This document shows positions 8,863 to 18,231 of a stretch of 64,000 nt of DNA, one piece after another. The notes beneath the pieces were generated by a model. It did no database searches, was not told the origin of the DNA, and saw only the letters and a list, made by a program, of their open reading frames with translations. Numbering within the stretch: position 1 is the first letter of the stretch; every line of letters starts with the position of its first letter. Made by a program: the position numbers and the translations under genes. Origin of the DNA: Pseudomonas viridiflava (GTDB taxonomy: Bacteria; Pseudomonadota; Gammaproteobacteria; Pseudomonadales; Pseudomonadaceae); the NCBI RefSeq assembly GCF_900580865.1, contig NZ_UTBZ01000191.1:47733-111732 (forward strand), read 5' to 3'.

Positions 8863-8996
8863 GCTCCGAGCAGGGATGAAATCGGCTATACCTCATATGA
8901 AACCAATACGACTGCAGACGCTCGAAACAGACGGGCGTCGCGTCGTTATGGCGTCGCGATTTATCCGGCAACCACCTAAGGACACTGAGTCAGTCG

Positions 8997-11108
8997 ATGC
9001 AGTTTTTATCCGATAGCCATGGTTGTGACGGTTGGAAAGGCGAAATGGCCGGGCGCATCAGTGCGTTCGACTGGAGCCACACCGAACTCGGCCCGCTGAA
9101 CAGCTGGCCGGCCAGCCTGTGCAGCGCGGTGCAATTGATGCTGGCGTCGCCGCTGCCGATGGTCATGCTCTGGGGCCGCGCCGGCTACATGATCTACAAC
9201 GACGCCTATTCGATATTTGCCGGTGGCCGCCATCCGTATCTGCTCGGTTCGCCGGTGGAGTTGGGTTGGCCCGAGGTCGCCGATTTCAACCGGCACGTGG
9301 TTGATACCTGCCTGGCGGGTGGCACCTTGTCCTTCCGCAACAAAGAACTGGTGCTGTTGCGCGACGGCGTCCCCGAAGATGTCTGGATGGACCTGTATTA
9401 CAGCCCGGTGGCCAATGATGAGGGCAAGCCGGCCGGGGTGATGGCGATGGTGGTGGAAACCACCGAATTCATGCACTCCGAACGCCGCCGTCAGGAAGCC
9501 GAGAGCGCTTACCGCGCCGACAATGAGCGGGTGCGTCTGGCGCTGAATGCCGGCGCCTTGCTCGGTTCGTTTGTCTGGGATGTGAAAAACAATACGCTGT
9601 CGGCAGACGAGCGTTTTGCCCGCACGTTCTCGTATCCGCCGGATCACGACCTGAGCAATCTCGCTCAGGACATTGCTGAATCGCGCATCCATCCCGATGA
9701 CCACGCCTGGGTGCAAGAGCGCATCGCCCATTCTGTGCAGACCGGCGAGCCATATAACGCTGAATACCGCGTCCAGCGTAGCGACGGCAGTTATCTGTGG
9801 GTGCTGGCCAGCGGCGGTTGTGAGTTCGACGAACACGGCAAGCCGTTGCGCTTTCCCGGCGTGTTGATCGACATTCATGAACGCAAGATCGCCGAAGAAT
9901 CCCTGCTCAAATTTACCCGCAACCTCGAACAGCGCGTGGGCGAAGAAGTCGAGGCGCGGCTGGCGGCAGAAGAGCAGTTGCGCCAGTCGCAGAAGCTCGA
10001 AGCGATTGGCGGGCTGACCGGCGGCGTCGCTCACGACTTCAATAATCTGCTGCAAGTGATCGCCGGCAATCTGCATCTGCTTGCGCGCCACGAACCGGAT
10101 AACGCCAACGTGCAGCGCCGGGTCAGCGCTTCGCTGGCGGCGGTTGAGCGCGGTGCCAAGCTGTCCTCGCAACTGCTCGCGTTTGCCCGGCGCCAGCCGT
10201 TGTCGCCGGCGGTGTGCAACCCGCAGCAGATTTTTGAAGGTGTCGGCGAATTACTGCAGCGAGCGCTGGGCGAAACCATTCAGATCGATGTGCAGATGCC
10301 GCAGCAACCGTGGCACATCAACGTCGACCGCAACCAGTTGGAAAACGCCATTCTCAACCTGGCGATCAACGCCCGCGATGCGATGAAGGGCGAGGGCACC
10401 ATTGCGCTCAGCGCTGCCAACGTGCGCCTCGATCGCGAGTTCTGCGCCGGCAAAGGCATCGTCCCCGGCGAGTTTGTCCGCGTCGCGGTCAGTGACTCCG
10501 GCGCCGGCATCGCGCCAGGCATTCTCGAGCAGGTGTTCGAACCGTTTTTCACCACCAAGGCTGACGGTCAAGGCACCGGTCTGGGCCTGAGCATGGTCTT
10601 CGGTTTCGTCAAACAGAGCGGCGGCCACGTCGAGATCGCCAGTACCGTCGGTGAGGGCACCCGGGTGCAGTTGTACTTCCCGCGCAGCCTGCGGCCGATC
10701 CTGGATGAAGCCCCCAATCTGCAACGGCAGCAGAGCGGTGGCCACGAGACGATTCTGGTGGTCGAAGACAACGACGCGGTGCGCGCCTCGGCGGTCGAGT
10801 TGTTGCGTGAGGAGGGTTACCGCGTGTTGACCGCCGGCCACGGCGATGCGGCCATGCAAATGCTCCTCGACGGTGTCGAGGTTGATCTGATCTTCACCGA
10901 CGTGGTCATGCCGGGGCTGATCAAAAGCTCCGACCTGTTCGCCTGGGCCAAGGTACAGACGCCACCGGTGGCGGTGCTGTTCACCTCCGGGCACACCCGC
11001 GACATCATTTCGCGCAATCACCAGTTAAGCCCCGACACGCACTTGCTTGGCAAACCGTATAGCCCGGAAGCCATGTTGCAGATGATTCGGGTGGTGCTCG
11101 GTAGCTGA
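8997..11108 (+). CDS. soluble PAS-containing hybrid histidine kinase with C-terminal receiver
   Basis: A 703-residue protein with no transmembrane segment. In order it shows an N-terminal PAS/GAF-like sensor (about 1-165), a PAS fold with PAC segment (about 175-305), a short coiled coil, a HisKA domain with the phosphorylated histidine in GGVAHDFNNLL (His346), an HATPase domain (N-box NLAINARDAM, GTGLGLSMVFGF), and a receiver domain whose acceptor is the aspartate in FTDVVMPG (Asp635). Pseudomonads carry many such kinases; the signal is unknown. The UvrA-like gene follows after 31 bp in the same direction. A moderate AAGGA site lies about 15 bases before the ATG. Confidence 0.9.
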   Translation: MQFLSDSHGCDGWKGEMAGRISAFDWSHTELGPLNSWPASLCSAVQLMLASPLPMVMLWGRAGYMIYNDAYSIFAGGRHPYLLGSPVELGWPEVADFNRHVVDTCLAGGTLSFRNKELVLLRDGVPEDVWMDLYYSPVANDEGKPAGVMAMVVETTEFMHSERRRQEAESAYRADNERVRLALNAGALLGSFVWDVKNNTLSADERFARTFSYPPDHDLSNLAQDIAESRIHPDDHAWVQERIAHSVQTGEPYNAEYRVQRSDGSYLWVLASGGCEFDEHGKPLRFPGVLIDIHERKIAEESLLKFTRNLEQRVGEEVEARLAAEEQLRQSQKLEAIGGLTGGVAHDFNNLLQVIAGNLHLLARHEPDNANVQRRVSASLAAVERGAKLSSQLLAFARRQPLSPAVCNPQQIFEGVGELLQRALGETIQIDVQMPQQPWHINVDRNQLENAILNLAINARDAMKGEGTIALSAANVRLDREFCAGKGIVPGEFVRVAVSDSGAGIAPGILEQVFEPFFTTKADGQGTGLGLSMVFGFVKQSGGHVEIASTVGEGTRVQLYFPRSLRPILDEAPNLQRQQSGGHETILVVEDNDAVRASAVELLREEGYRVLTAGHGDAAMQMLLDGVEVDLIFTDVVMPGLIKSSDLFAWAKVQTPPVAVLFTSGHTRDIISRNHQLSPDTHLLGKPYSPEAMLQMIRVVLGS

Positions 11109-11139
11109 GCGTTGAACATTCCTTCACCAAGGCAGGTCG

Positions 11140-13773
11140 ATGACTTCCAAACGCACCTCCAAAGCGCCCACCGGCATGGTCCGGGTGCGCGGCGCCCGTG
11201 AACATAATCTGAAAAACGTCGATGTCGACATTCCTCGCGATGCCCTGGTGGTGTTTACCGGGGTGTCCGGTTCGGGCAAGTCGTCGCTGGCGTTTTCGAC
11301 TTTGTATGCCGAAGCCCAGCGCCGCTACTTCGAATCGGTGGCGCCGTATGCGCGACGACTGATCGATCAGGTTGGCGTGCCGGATGTCGACTCCATCGAA
11401 GGCCTGCCGCCGGCCGTGGCCCTGCAACAGCAGCGCGGCACGCCGAGTACGCGCTCGTCGGTGGGCAGCGTGACGACGTTGTCGAGCCTGATACGCATGC
11501 TTTATTCGCGCGCCGGCAGTTATCCGCCGGGGCAGCCGATGTTGTATGCCGAGGACTTTTCGCCGAACACGCCGCAGGGCGCGTGCCCCGAATGCCATGG
11601 TCTTGGTCGGGTGTATGAAGTCACCGAAGGGCTGATGGTGCCCGATCCGAACCTGACCATCCGCCAGCGCGCTGTGGCGTCCTGGCCGCTGGCGTGGCAG
11701 GGGCAGAATCTGCGCGACATCCTTGTGACCATGGGCATTGATGTCGATATTCCGTGGAAGAAGCTGCCGAAAAAGCAGCGCGACTGGATTCTGTTCACCG
11801 AAGAAACCCCAACCGTGCCGGTGTACGCCGGGCTGACCCCGGAAGAAACCCGCGTCGCCCTCAAACGCAAGATGGAGCCGAGTTATCAGGGCACCTTCAC
11901 CGGTGCCCGGCGCTACATCCTGCACACGTTTAGCCATTCGCAAAGTGCGCTGATGAAGAAGCGCGTCTCGCAGTTCATGCTCGGCAGCCCTTGCCCGTTG
12001 TGTGACGGCAAACGCCTGAAGCGTGAAGCGTTGTCGGTGACGTTTGCCGGGTACGACATTGGCGAGTTGTCGCAGATGCCATTATTAAAAGTGGCCGAGG
12101 TGTTGCGGCCGGTGGCGGCGGCCAGTTATCTGCAGCAGGCTGAAGAAACCGGCGAGACCTTGAGCCACGCGCAAACCCGCGAGGCCCGCCAGCAGCGCGT
12201 GGCCCATGGCGCCAGTGGTCACGGCAGTGCGCCGGATGTGCGGCATACGCCGAATCTGTCGCTGGAAAAACGTTTGGCGGCGCAGCGCATTGCCGAGGAT
12301 CTGCTGGAGCGCGTCAGCACGCTGACCGATCTGGGCCTCGGTTATCTGGCGCTGGAGCGCAGCACGCCAACGTTGTCGTCCGGTGAGTTGCAGCGCTTGC
12401 GCCTGGCGACACAATTGGGCTCGCAGTTGTTTGGTGTGATTTATGTGCTCGACGAACCTTCCGCCGGTTTGCATCCAGCCGATGGCGAAGCGTTGTTCGA
12501 AGCCTTGCAGCGCTTGAAGGCTGACGGCAACACGCTGTTTGTGGTCGAGCATGACCTGGAAACCATGCGCCGCGCCGACTGGCTGATCGATGTCGGCCCG
12601 GCAGCGGGCGAGCAGGGTGGGCAGGTGCTGTACAGCGGCCCGCCGGCAGGTCTGGCCGAGATCGAGCAGTCGCAGACGCGGGCCTATCTGTTTGCCGAGT
12701 CGCAGCGCCAGACGCGCGTTGCGCGCAAGCCGACGGCGTGGCTGAAACTCGACGGGATCACCCGCAATAACCTGAATGATCTCAGTGCTGAATTTCCGCT
12801 GGGCTGCTTCACGTCGGTGACCGGCGTGTCCGGCTCCGGCAAGTCGAGTCTGGTCAGTCAGGCTTTGCTGGAACTGGTCGGCGCGCAGTTGGGGCGTCCG
12901 ACGGTGGACAACGAGCCGGAAGAGCTCAGCCTCGAAGACGACGCCCCGCAGGTCAGCAGCGGCCAGGTCACGTCGGGGCTGGAGTCGATCAAACGCCTGG
13001 TGCAAGTCGACCAGAAACCCATCGGCCGCACGCCACGCTCCAATCTGGCGACCTACACCGGGCTCTTCGACAACGTGCGCAAGCTGTATGCCGCGACCGA
13101 CGCTGCTCGGGCCGCAGGTTATGACGCCGGGCAGTTTTCCTTCAACGTCGCCAAGGGTCGTTGCGCGACGTGTGAGGGGGAAGGTTTTGTCAGCGTCGAG
13201 TTGTTGTTTATGCCCAGCGTTTATGCGCCATGCCCGACCTGTCATGGCGCGCGCTACAACCCGCAGACCCTGGCGATTCTCTGGGAGGGCTTGAGCATCG
13301 CCCAGGTGCTGCAATTGACCGTCGAGGAAGCGGTGACGGTGTTTGCCGAGCAACCGGGGATTCGCCGTTCACTGGAAGTGCTGCGCGATATCGGCCTGGG
13401 TTATCTGCGCCTCGGGCAACCGGCCACGGAGCTGTCCGGCGGCGAAGCGCAGCGGATCAAACTGGCTACCGAGTTGCAGCGCAACCAGCGCGGCGCGACC
13501 TTGTACGTGCTCGATGAGCCGACCACCGGGCTGCATCCGCGTGATGTCGATCGGTTGCTGGAGCAGTTGGATACGCTGGTAACGGCGGGGCATACGGTGA
13601 TTGTGGTCGAGCACGAAATGCGCGTGGTCGCGCAGAGTGACTGGGTGATCGACATCGGGCCGGGGGCGGGGGATCAGGGCGGCAGGATTGTCGTGGCGGG
13701 CACGCCGCAGAAGGTAGCGGCGAGCAAGAAGAGCAAGACTGCGCCGTTTCTGGCCCGGGCGTTGAGTCGGTAA
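11140..13773 (+). CDS. UvrA-like excinuclease ATPase lacking the UvrB-binding domain (UvrA2 type)
   Basis: An 877-residue tandem ABC ATPase of the UvrA family, against about 940 for canonical UvrA. It has two Walker A motifs (GVSGSGKSSL, twice), two signature motifs (SSGELQRLRLA and SGGEAQRIKLA) and Walker B regions (VLDEPSAGLHP, VLDEPTTGLHP). Zinc-binding cysteines are seen in CPLCDGKR, CATCEGEG and CPTCHGARY. Directly after the first Walker segment the sequence passes from LIRMLYSRAG to FSPNTPQGACPECHGLG, so the UvrB-binding domain and the first half of the first zinc module are missing. This is the layout of UvrA2-type proteins linked to DNA-damage or drug tolerance rather than standard UvrABC repair (family knowledge). 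Confidence 0.88.
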   Translation: MTSKRTSKAPTGMVRVRGAREHNLKNVDVDIPRDALVVFTGVSGSGKSSLAFSTLYAEAQRRYFESVAPYARRLIDQVGVPDVDSIEGLPPAVALQQQRGTPSTRSSVGSVTTLSSLIRMLYSRAGSYPPGQPMLYAEDFSPNTPQGACPECHGLGRVYEVTEGLMVPDPNLTIRQRAVASWPLAWQGQNLRDILVTMGIDVDIPWKKLPKKQRDWILFTEETPTVPVYAGLTPEETRVALKRKMEPSYQGTFTGARRYILHTFSHSQSALMKKRVSQFMLGSPCPLCDGKRLKREALSVTFAGYDIGELSQMPLLKVAEVLRPVAAASYLQQAEETGETLSHAQTREARQQRVAHGASGHGSAPDVRHTPNLSLEKRLAAQRIAEDLLERVSTLTDLGLGYLALERSTPTLSSGELQRLRLATQLGSQLFGVIYVLDEPSAGLHPADGEALFEALQRLKADGNTLFVVEHDLETMRRADWLIDVGPAAGEQGGQVLYSGPPAGLAEIEQSQTRAYLFAESQRQTRVARKPTAWLKLDGITRNNLNDLSAEFPLGCFTSVTGVSGSGKSSLVSQALLELVGAQLGRPTVDNEPEELSLEDDAPQVSSGQVTSGLESIKRLVQVDQKPIGRTPRSNLATYTGLFDNVRKLYAATDAARAAGYDAGQFSFNVAKGRCATCEGEGFVSVELLFMPSVYAPCPTCHGARYNPQTLAILWEGLSIAQVLQLTVEEAVTVFAEQPGIRRSLEVLRDIGLGYLRLGQPATELSGGEAQRIKLATELQRNQRGATLYVLDEPTTGLHPRDVDRLLEQLDTLVTAGHTVIVVEHEMRVVAQSDWVIDIGPGAGDQGGRIVVAGTPQKVAASKKSKTAPFLARALSR

Positions 13774-13841
13774 TTGCGGTGTTCCGACTGGCCCCACAGG
13801 TTTTTGTGGTGTGAACTGAATATCAGAACACACAAGCCCCC

Positions 13842-13945
13842 TGTGGGAGCGAGCCTGCTCGCGAAAGCGGAGTGTCAGTCACAGATGAAGTCACTGAGCT
13901 AACGCCTTCGTCGGAACGCCGCCCGGAGCAGGCTCGCTCCCACAT
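13842..13945. repeat. REP pair (REPIN-like)
   Basis: GTGGGAGCGAGCCTGCTCGCG at the left and its complement GAGCAGGCTCGCTCCCAC at the right, about 60 bases apart, form the common pseudomonad REP doublet. A further half element (TGTGGGAGCTGCGGTGCGACG) follows at 13970-13990. It lies between the convergent UvrA-like and hybrid kinase genes. Confidence 0.85.
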
Positions 13946-14018
13946 TGGATCTGTAATCTACAGAAATATCTGTGGGAGCTGCGGTGCGACGATTCGATTT
14001 GTCAGCGATGGCGATCTG

Positions 14019-15962
14019 TCAGGCGCCATCAAGGGTGCGGCGAACCTTGTCGAGCAGTTCACTGATCTGAAACGGCTTGACCAGCATGTCCATGCCACTG
14101 CCCAAAAACACCTGACGATTGATCGCTGTCTCCGCATACCCGGTCATGAACAGAATCGGCAAGCCGTCACGCCAACCCCGCGCCACATCTGCCAATTCCC
14201 GCCCGCTCATGCGCGGCAGGCCGACGTCGGTCAGCAACAGGTTGATCGACGGATCATTCTGCAAGCGCTCCAGCGCCGTTTCGATATCCGCCGCCTGGGT
14301 GCAGCGATAACCGGCGTCCTCCAGCACTTCAGTGACAAACATGCGCACCGACGGCATGTCCTCGACAATCAGCACATGCTCACCGCTGCCTTGCGGATCG
14401 ACCACGGGAGCAGGGATATCGGCCCCCGTCGGGTCGCTGCTGGCCGGCAACATAATCGTCACTTCGGTGCCGCGCCGCGCGACGCTGCGGATGTGCGCAT
14501 CGCCGCCCGACTGACGGGCAAAGCCGTAGATCGTCGATAACCCAAGCCCGGTGCCCTGGCCCAACGGTTTGGTGGTGAAAAACGGATCGAAGACCTTGTC
14601 GATGACGTTGTGCTCGATGCCCGTACCGTCATCACGCACCGACAGCGCCACGTAGGCGCCATCGGCCATATTCGGATCACCATGGGAGTAGGCGGCGTAG
14701 GTGTTGACCCAGATATTGCCGCCCACCGGCAGGGCATCACGAGCATTGATCACCAGATTCAACACCGCGCTTTCCAGTTGCACCGGGTCGACCAAGGCGA
14801 TCGCCGGTTTGCTGGTCAGCTCTAGCTTGAGGGTGATCCGTTCACCGATGGTGCGCACCAGCAACTCTTCCAGCGAACGGACTTGCTCGTTGATGTCCAC
14901 CGGGCGTGTGTCCAGCGGTTGCTGACGGGCGAAGGCCAGCAGGCGATGGGTGAGGGAAGCGGCACTCATCGCCGAGTTCAGCGCCGCTTCACTGTAAAAT
15001 TGCACCTTGTCCAGGCGTTGATCGGCAACACGTTTCTGGATCAGCTCCAGGCTGGTGATGATCCCGGTCAGCAGGTTGTTGAAGTCGTGGGCGATACCGC
15101 CGGTGAGTTTGCCCAGTGCGTCCATCTTCTGCACTTGCAGCAACTGCGCTTCGGCGCGCACACGCTCGGCGACTTCCTTGGCCAGTTGCGTGGTGGTGTC
15201 GTCCAGCCGCGCCAGATGCGAACGCTCGCGATGGCGGTGTTCGGTAACGTCCTCAACGAAGACCAGGCTCAGTTCGGGCGTGCGGTACGGCGAAATCTGC
15301 CATTCGGTCTCGCGAATCTCGCCCTGCACGCGCATGTTCAGCGTGCCTTTCCAGCGCTCGCCATCGACCAGACGCAAGCGCAGTTCATTGAGGATGGCGC
15401 TCTGCTCCTCGGCGAAGCATTCACGCAGGGCCTGTGGATCCCGATTGTCGAGAATCAGTTGCGTGAAGGCATGGTTGCATTCGTGCACCTTGAGGCTGGC
15501 ATCGAGTACCGCGATCGGCGCGGAAACGTTGATGAAAATCTCGCGGAAACGCGCTTCACTCTCGCGCAGGGCATTTTCCGTATCGCGCACCCGCAACAAC
15601 GTGCGCAGGGTGGCCAGCAGCACATCCGGGTCCACCGGGTGAATCAGGTAGGCGTCGGCGCCGGCGTCGAGGCCGGTGATGATATCGCCGGTCTGGATCG
15701 ACGCGGCGGACACATGGATTACCGGCAGCAGGGCGGTGTGCGCATCAGCGCGCAGAATGCGCACGATATCGAAGCCACTCATGTCCGGCAGATTGACGTC
15801 GAGGATCAGTGCGTCGAGCGCTTCACTGTCGATCAGCGCCAGCCCCTCGCCGCCGGTGCCGGCCTCCAGCACCTCGTAGCCGTGGCGCTCCAGCCGTCGG
15901 CGCAAGGCGTAGCGAGTGGCGACGTTGTCGTCGACGATCAACAGGCGGATGTCACGTTTCAT
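14019..15962 (-). CDS. REC-PAS-histidine kinase-REC hybrid, end of the Rsb operon
   Basis: A 647-residue soluble protein. It has an N-terminal receiver (acceptor Asp55 in LILDVNLPDMSG), a PAS-like domain (about 135-245), a coiled coil, a HisKA box with His292 in GGIAHDFNNLL, an HATPase domain (NLVINARDAL, GTGLGLSTIYGFA) and a second receiver (LLTDVGLPRMSG, near residue 580). It overlaps the preceding kinase gene by 11 bp and is the last gene of the six-gene stressosome-like operon. It could receive phosphate from that kinase on the first receiver and relay it through the second. No DNA-binding output domain is present, so the final target lies elsewhere. Confidence 0.9.
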   Translation of the reverse strand: MKRDIRLLIVDDNVATRYALRRRLERHGYEVLEAGTGGEGLALIDSEALDALILDVNLPDMSGFDIVRILRADAHTALLPVIHVSAASIQTGDIITGLDAGADAYLIHPVDPDVLLATLRTLLRVRDTENALRESEARFREIFINVSAPIAVLDASLKVHECNHAFTQLILDNRDPQALRECFAEEQSAILNELRLRLVDGERWKGTLNMRVQGEIRETEWQISPYRTPELSLVFVEDVTEHRHRERSHLARLDDTTTQLAKEVAERVRAEAQLLQVQKMDALGKLTGGIAHDFNNLLTGIITSLELIQKRVADQRLDKVQFYSEAALNSAMSAASLTHRLLAFARQQPLDTRPVDINEQVRSLEELLVRTIGERITLKLELTSKPAIALVDPVQLESAVLNLVINARDALPVGGNIWVNTYAAYSHGDPNMADGAYVALSVRDDGTGIEHNVIDKVFDPFFTTKPLGQGTGLGLSTIYGFARQSGGDAHIRSVARRGTEVTIMLPASSDPTGADIPAPVVDPQGSGEHVLIVEDMPSVRMFVTEVLEDAGYRCTQAADIETALERLQNDPSINLLLTDVGLPRMSGRELADVARGWRDGLPILFMTGYAETAINRQVFLGSGMDMLVKPFQISELLDKVRRTLDGA

Positions 15963-16827
15963 CGACGTTCTCCAGAGCGATCGCCAGCGGAATGATCACG
16001 AAGAAGGTCGAGCCGACCCCCGGCGTGCTTTCCAGCCCGACTTCGCCGCCGAGCAGGGCGGCGAAGCGTTTACACAGCGACAGGCCCAGCCCGGTGCCGC
16101 GCAGACGTTTCTGCAACGGCGAGTCGACCTGGGAAAAGTCCTCGAACAATGCGCCATGCAGCTCGGCAGCGATACCGATTCCGGTGTCGCTGACCGCAAA
16201 TCGCACCTTGTCCGCACCTTCGAGTCGCGCGGACACCCGAACTTCGCCACGGGTGGTGAACTTCAGCGAGTTGGAAATGAAGTTGCGCAGGATCTGCGCG
16301 AGTTTCTTGTCGTCGGTATACAGGCGCGGCAAGCCGACCGGTTCTTCGAAGATCAGATCGACGGCGGAGGCATCGACAATCGGTCGGAACATCCCGCGCA
16401 GGGCGGAGAACAGGTCGAACATGTCGAACCACGCCGGGGAAATGCTGATGCGTCCGGCCTCGATCTTCGCCAGATCGAGCAGGTCATCGACCATGTCGCT
16501 GAGTTCACGCGCAGCCGTGCTGACGAACGCTACCTGCTTGTGTTGCTCGGGACTGAGCGGGCCGTCGAGTTCGTCGGCGAGCAGGCTGTTGATGCTCAGG
16601 ATCGAACCCAGTGGCGTGCGGAACTCATGGCTCATGTACGACAGGAAACGGCTTTTCAAGTCCGAGGCCTGGCGCAATTCCTCAGCCTGTATATCGAGTT
16701 CGGCATACAGGGCCAGCACACCCTGATTGGTTTCATCGAGTTCTTCGCGCAGCGCCGCGGTTTCGCTCTGCAACTGGGCGATCAGCGCGGTCTGTTCCGC
16801 GCTGCTCAGAATCGGCGACTCAGCCAT
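15952..16827 (-). CDS. soluble histidine kinase of the Rsb operon
   Basis: A 291-residue kinase made of an N-terminal coiled coil (about 1-60), a HisKA domain with His67 in SYMSHEFRTPLGS, and an HATPase domain (N-box ILRNFISNSLKF, DTGIGI, GTGLGLSLCKRF). There is no sensor domain and no membrane segment, so its input is probably protein contact. The ATG at 16827 was chosen because GGAGG precedes it by six bases; an upstream TTG would add six residues. It overlaps the phosphatase gene by 8 bp and the hybrid kinase by 11 bp. In related stressosome loci RsbT-like proteins act on linked two-component proteins, and this kinase is the likely contact (inference). Confidence 0.88.
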   Translation of the reverse strand: MAESPILSSAEQTALIAQLQSETAALREELDETNQGVLALYAELDIQAEELRQASDLKSRFLSYMSHEFRTPLGSILSINSLLADELDGPLSPEQHKQVAFVSTAARELSDMVDDLLDLAKIEAGRISISPAWFDMFDLFSALRGMFRPIVDASAVDLIFEEPVGLPRLYTDDKKLAQILRNFISNSLKFTTRGEVRVSARLEGADKVRFAVSDTGIGIAAELHGALFEDFSQVDSPLQKRLRGTGLGLSLCKRFAALLGGEVGLESTPGVGSTFFVIIPLAIALENVDET

Positions 16828-17836
16828 GGGCGGCCTCCAGGGCAACGACCAGCACCGTTACATCGTCGCGCCCGCGACAGAAGTCGCGGTGCAGGACGGC
16901 GGCTATCACGGCGGGATGGCGGTGCACCAGACCGGGGTAGTCTTGAAGATTCCAACGGGACTGCAAGCCGTCGCTATACATGATCAATAGATGTCCGTTC
17001 ACGTGAGCATAGTCAAAGGGCCGGGCTTTTCGGTATTGCACGCCGACAATGCCCGGGTGCGAGGCCAGTCCGCGGGATTTGTCGGCGTTGATCAGGCTGG
17101 CGCCGATGTTGCCGACGCCGGCAAAGGTCAGGCTGTCGCGCCGCGCATCGAATTGGGCAAACGCGACAGCGCCGCCGCGAGTACCGATCATGTCGCGGTG
17201 CAGGTCCTCCATCAGCATGACCGGTTCGGCAAACGGCGTCAGGGCGAAGGTTTCCGCGCCAGCGCGGCCGGCGCGTTCGGCATCTTCTCCGTGACCGAGA
17301 CCGTCGATGATCAGCGCGCTGATGCTGCCGTTGTCATACGCCAAGTGCCAGACATCGCCGCAGGCCGGATCGTTGTGCAGCGAGTGCTGGCTGACGCCAA
17401 AATGCATGTCCGGTTCGCGATCCGAGCGTGGATAAAACCGCGCCAGTAGCACCGCGCCACGGGCATCCGCGTACACATCAAACACTTCTGCCTGGCGTGA
17501 TATCGAGCCGAGGCCAATGCCTTGGGTGCCTCCGGTGGAGAACCCATCGGCCAGACAGGCCTCCAGATCAAACCCCTGCGCACGGTCGATGGCGAGCAGT
17601 TCAATGCCAAAACCATTGGCGCGCGGCAGGACCCGCAGGTGCATTTCGCCGTGGCTGGCATGCTTGAGCACGTTACTTGCCAGCTCCGTCGCCACCAGTG
17701 CCACGCGTCCGGCATCGCGCTCATCAAAGCCATGTCGTTCGGCCAGTTGTTGCGCCGTGCGGCGGGCGTGGCCGATCTGGCTGCTGTCCTCGATCAGTAA
17801 AACCTGGGTCATCGACCCGCTGATATTCATGTCCAT
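16820..17836 (-). CDS. RsbX-like PP2C phosphatase fused to an RsbT/RsbW-type ATPase domain
   Basis: A 338-residue protein in two parts. Residues about 10-135 form a GHKL ATPase domain of the anti-sigma/switch-kinase type (ALVATELASNVLKHAS, then GGTQGIGLGSISR). Residues about 145-335 form a SpoIIE/RsbX-like PP2C phosphatase (LIIDGLGHGEDAERAG, FAGVGNIGAS, YSDGLQSRW, GRDDVTVLVV). The family resets a stressosome by dephosphorylating RsbR and RsbS. An RsbT-type gene lies just upstream and overlaps by 10 bp. The start is uncertain: a second ATG eight codons in, at 17812, is equally plausible since neither has a strong binding site. Confidence 0.87.
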   Translation of the reverse strand: MDMNISGSMTQVLLIEDSSQIGHARRTAQQLAERHGFDERDAGRVALVATELASNVLKHASHGEMHLRVLPRANGFGIELLAIDRAQGFDLEACLADGFSTGGTQGIGLGSISRQAEVFDVYADARGAVLLARFYPRSDREPDMHFGVSQHSLHNDPACGDVWHLAYDNGSISALIIDGLGHGEDAERAGRAGAETFALTPFAEPVMLMEDLHRDMIGTRGGAVAFAQFDARRDSLTFAGVGNIGASLINADKSRGLASHPGIVGVQYRKARPFDYAHVNGHLLIMYSDGLQSRWNLQDYPGLVHRHPAVIAAVLHRDFCRGRDDVTVLVVALEAAHG

Positions 17837-18231
17837 CGGGTAATCGTTATTCGGGTGCCCTTGCCGGGCTCGGTGTCCAGCTCGAACTCTTCGACCAGAC
17901 GTTTCGCCCCGGTCAGGCCCAGGCCCATGCCGCTGCCGGAGGTCCAGCCGTCGGTCATCGCCAGTTTCAGGTCGGGAATGCCCGGGCCTTCGTCGCGGAA
18001 CGTCAAGCGCAGACCGACCTTGTGATCCTCATCGAGAATTTGCCAGTCCATGTCGCCGCCGCCACCGTAAACCATGGTGTTACGCGCCAGTTCGCTGACC
18101 GCGGTGACCATTTTCGTCAGGTCGATCAGGCGCATGCCGCATTCGGTGGCCAGTTTGCGTGCGGTCTGGCGCGCGAGCACGACATCCTGCTCGATATGGA
18201 TGGGTTGAGTACCGCTGCTGCGTACGGTCAT
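17827..18231 (-). CDS. rsbT: RsbT-like serine/threonine switch kinase
   Basis: A 134-residue GHKL-fold protein matching RsbT in length and motifs: N-box AVSELARNTMVYG, G1 box FRDEGPGIPD and G2 region GSGMGLGLTGAKRLV. In RsbT systems the protein is held by the RsbR/RsbS complex, phosphorylates both under stress, is released and activates a downstream partner (family knowledge). Its ATG overlaps the stop of the rsbS-like gene (ATGA) and its end overlaps the phosphatase gene, giving tight coupling. In this operon no RsbU gene is present, so the released protein probably acts on the linked kinases. Confidence 0.92.
   Translation of the reverse strand: MTVRSSGTQPIHIEQDVVLARQTARKLATECGMRLIDLTKMVTAVSELARNTMVYGGGGDMDWQILDEDHKVGLRLTFRDEGPGIPDLKLAMTDGWTSGSGMGLGLTGAKRLVEEFELDTEPGKGTRITITRWT

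Noticed and set aside
13842..13990. Repeated GTGGGAGC/GCTCCCAC blocks as a CRISPR array
   Set aside because: They are inverted rather than direct repeats, irregularly spaced, dispersed over many gaps, and no cas gene is near. They fit REP elements.
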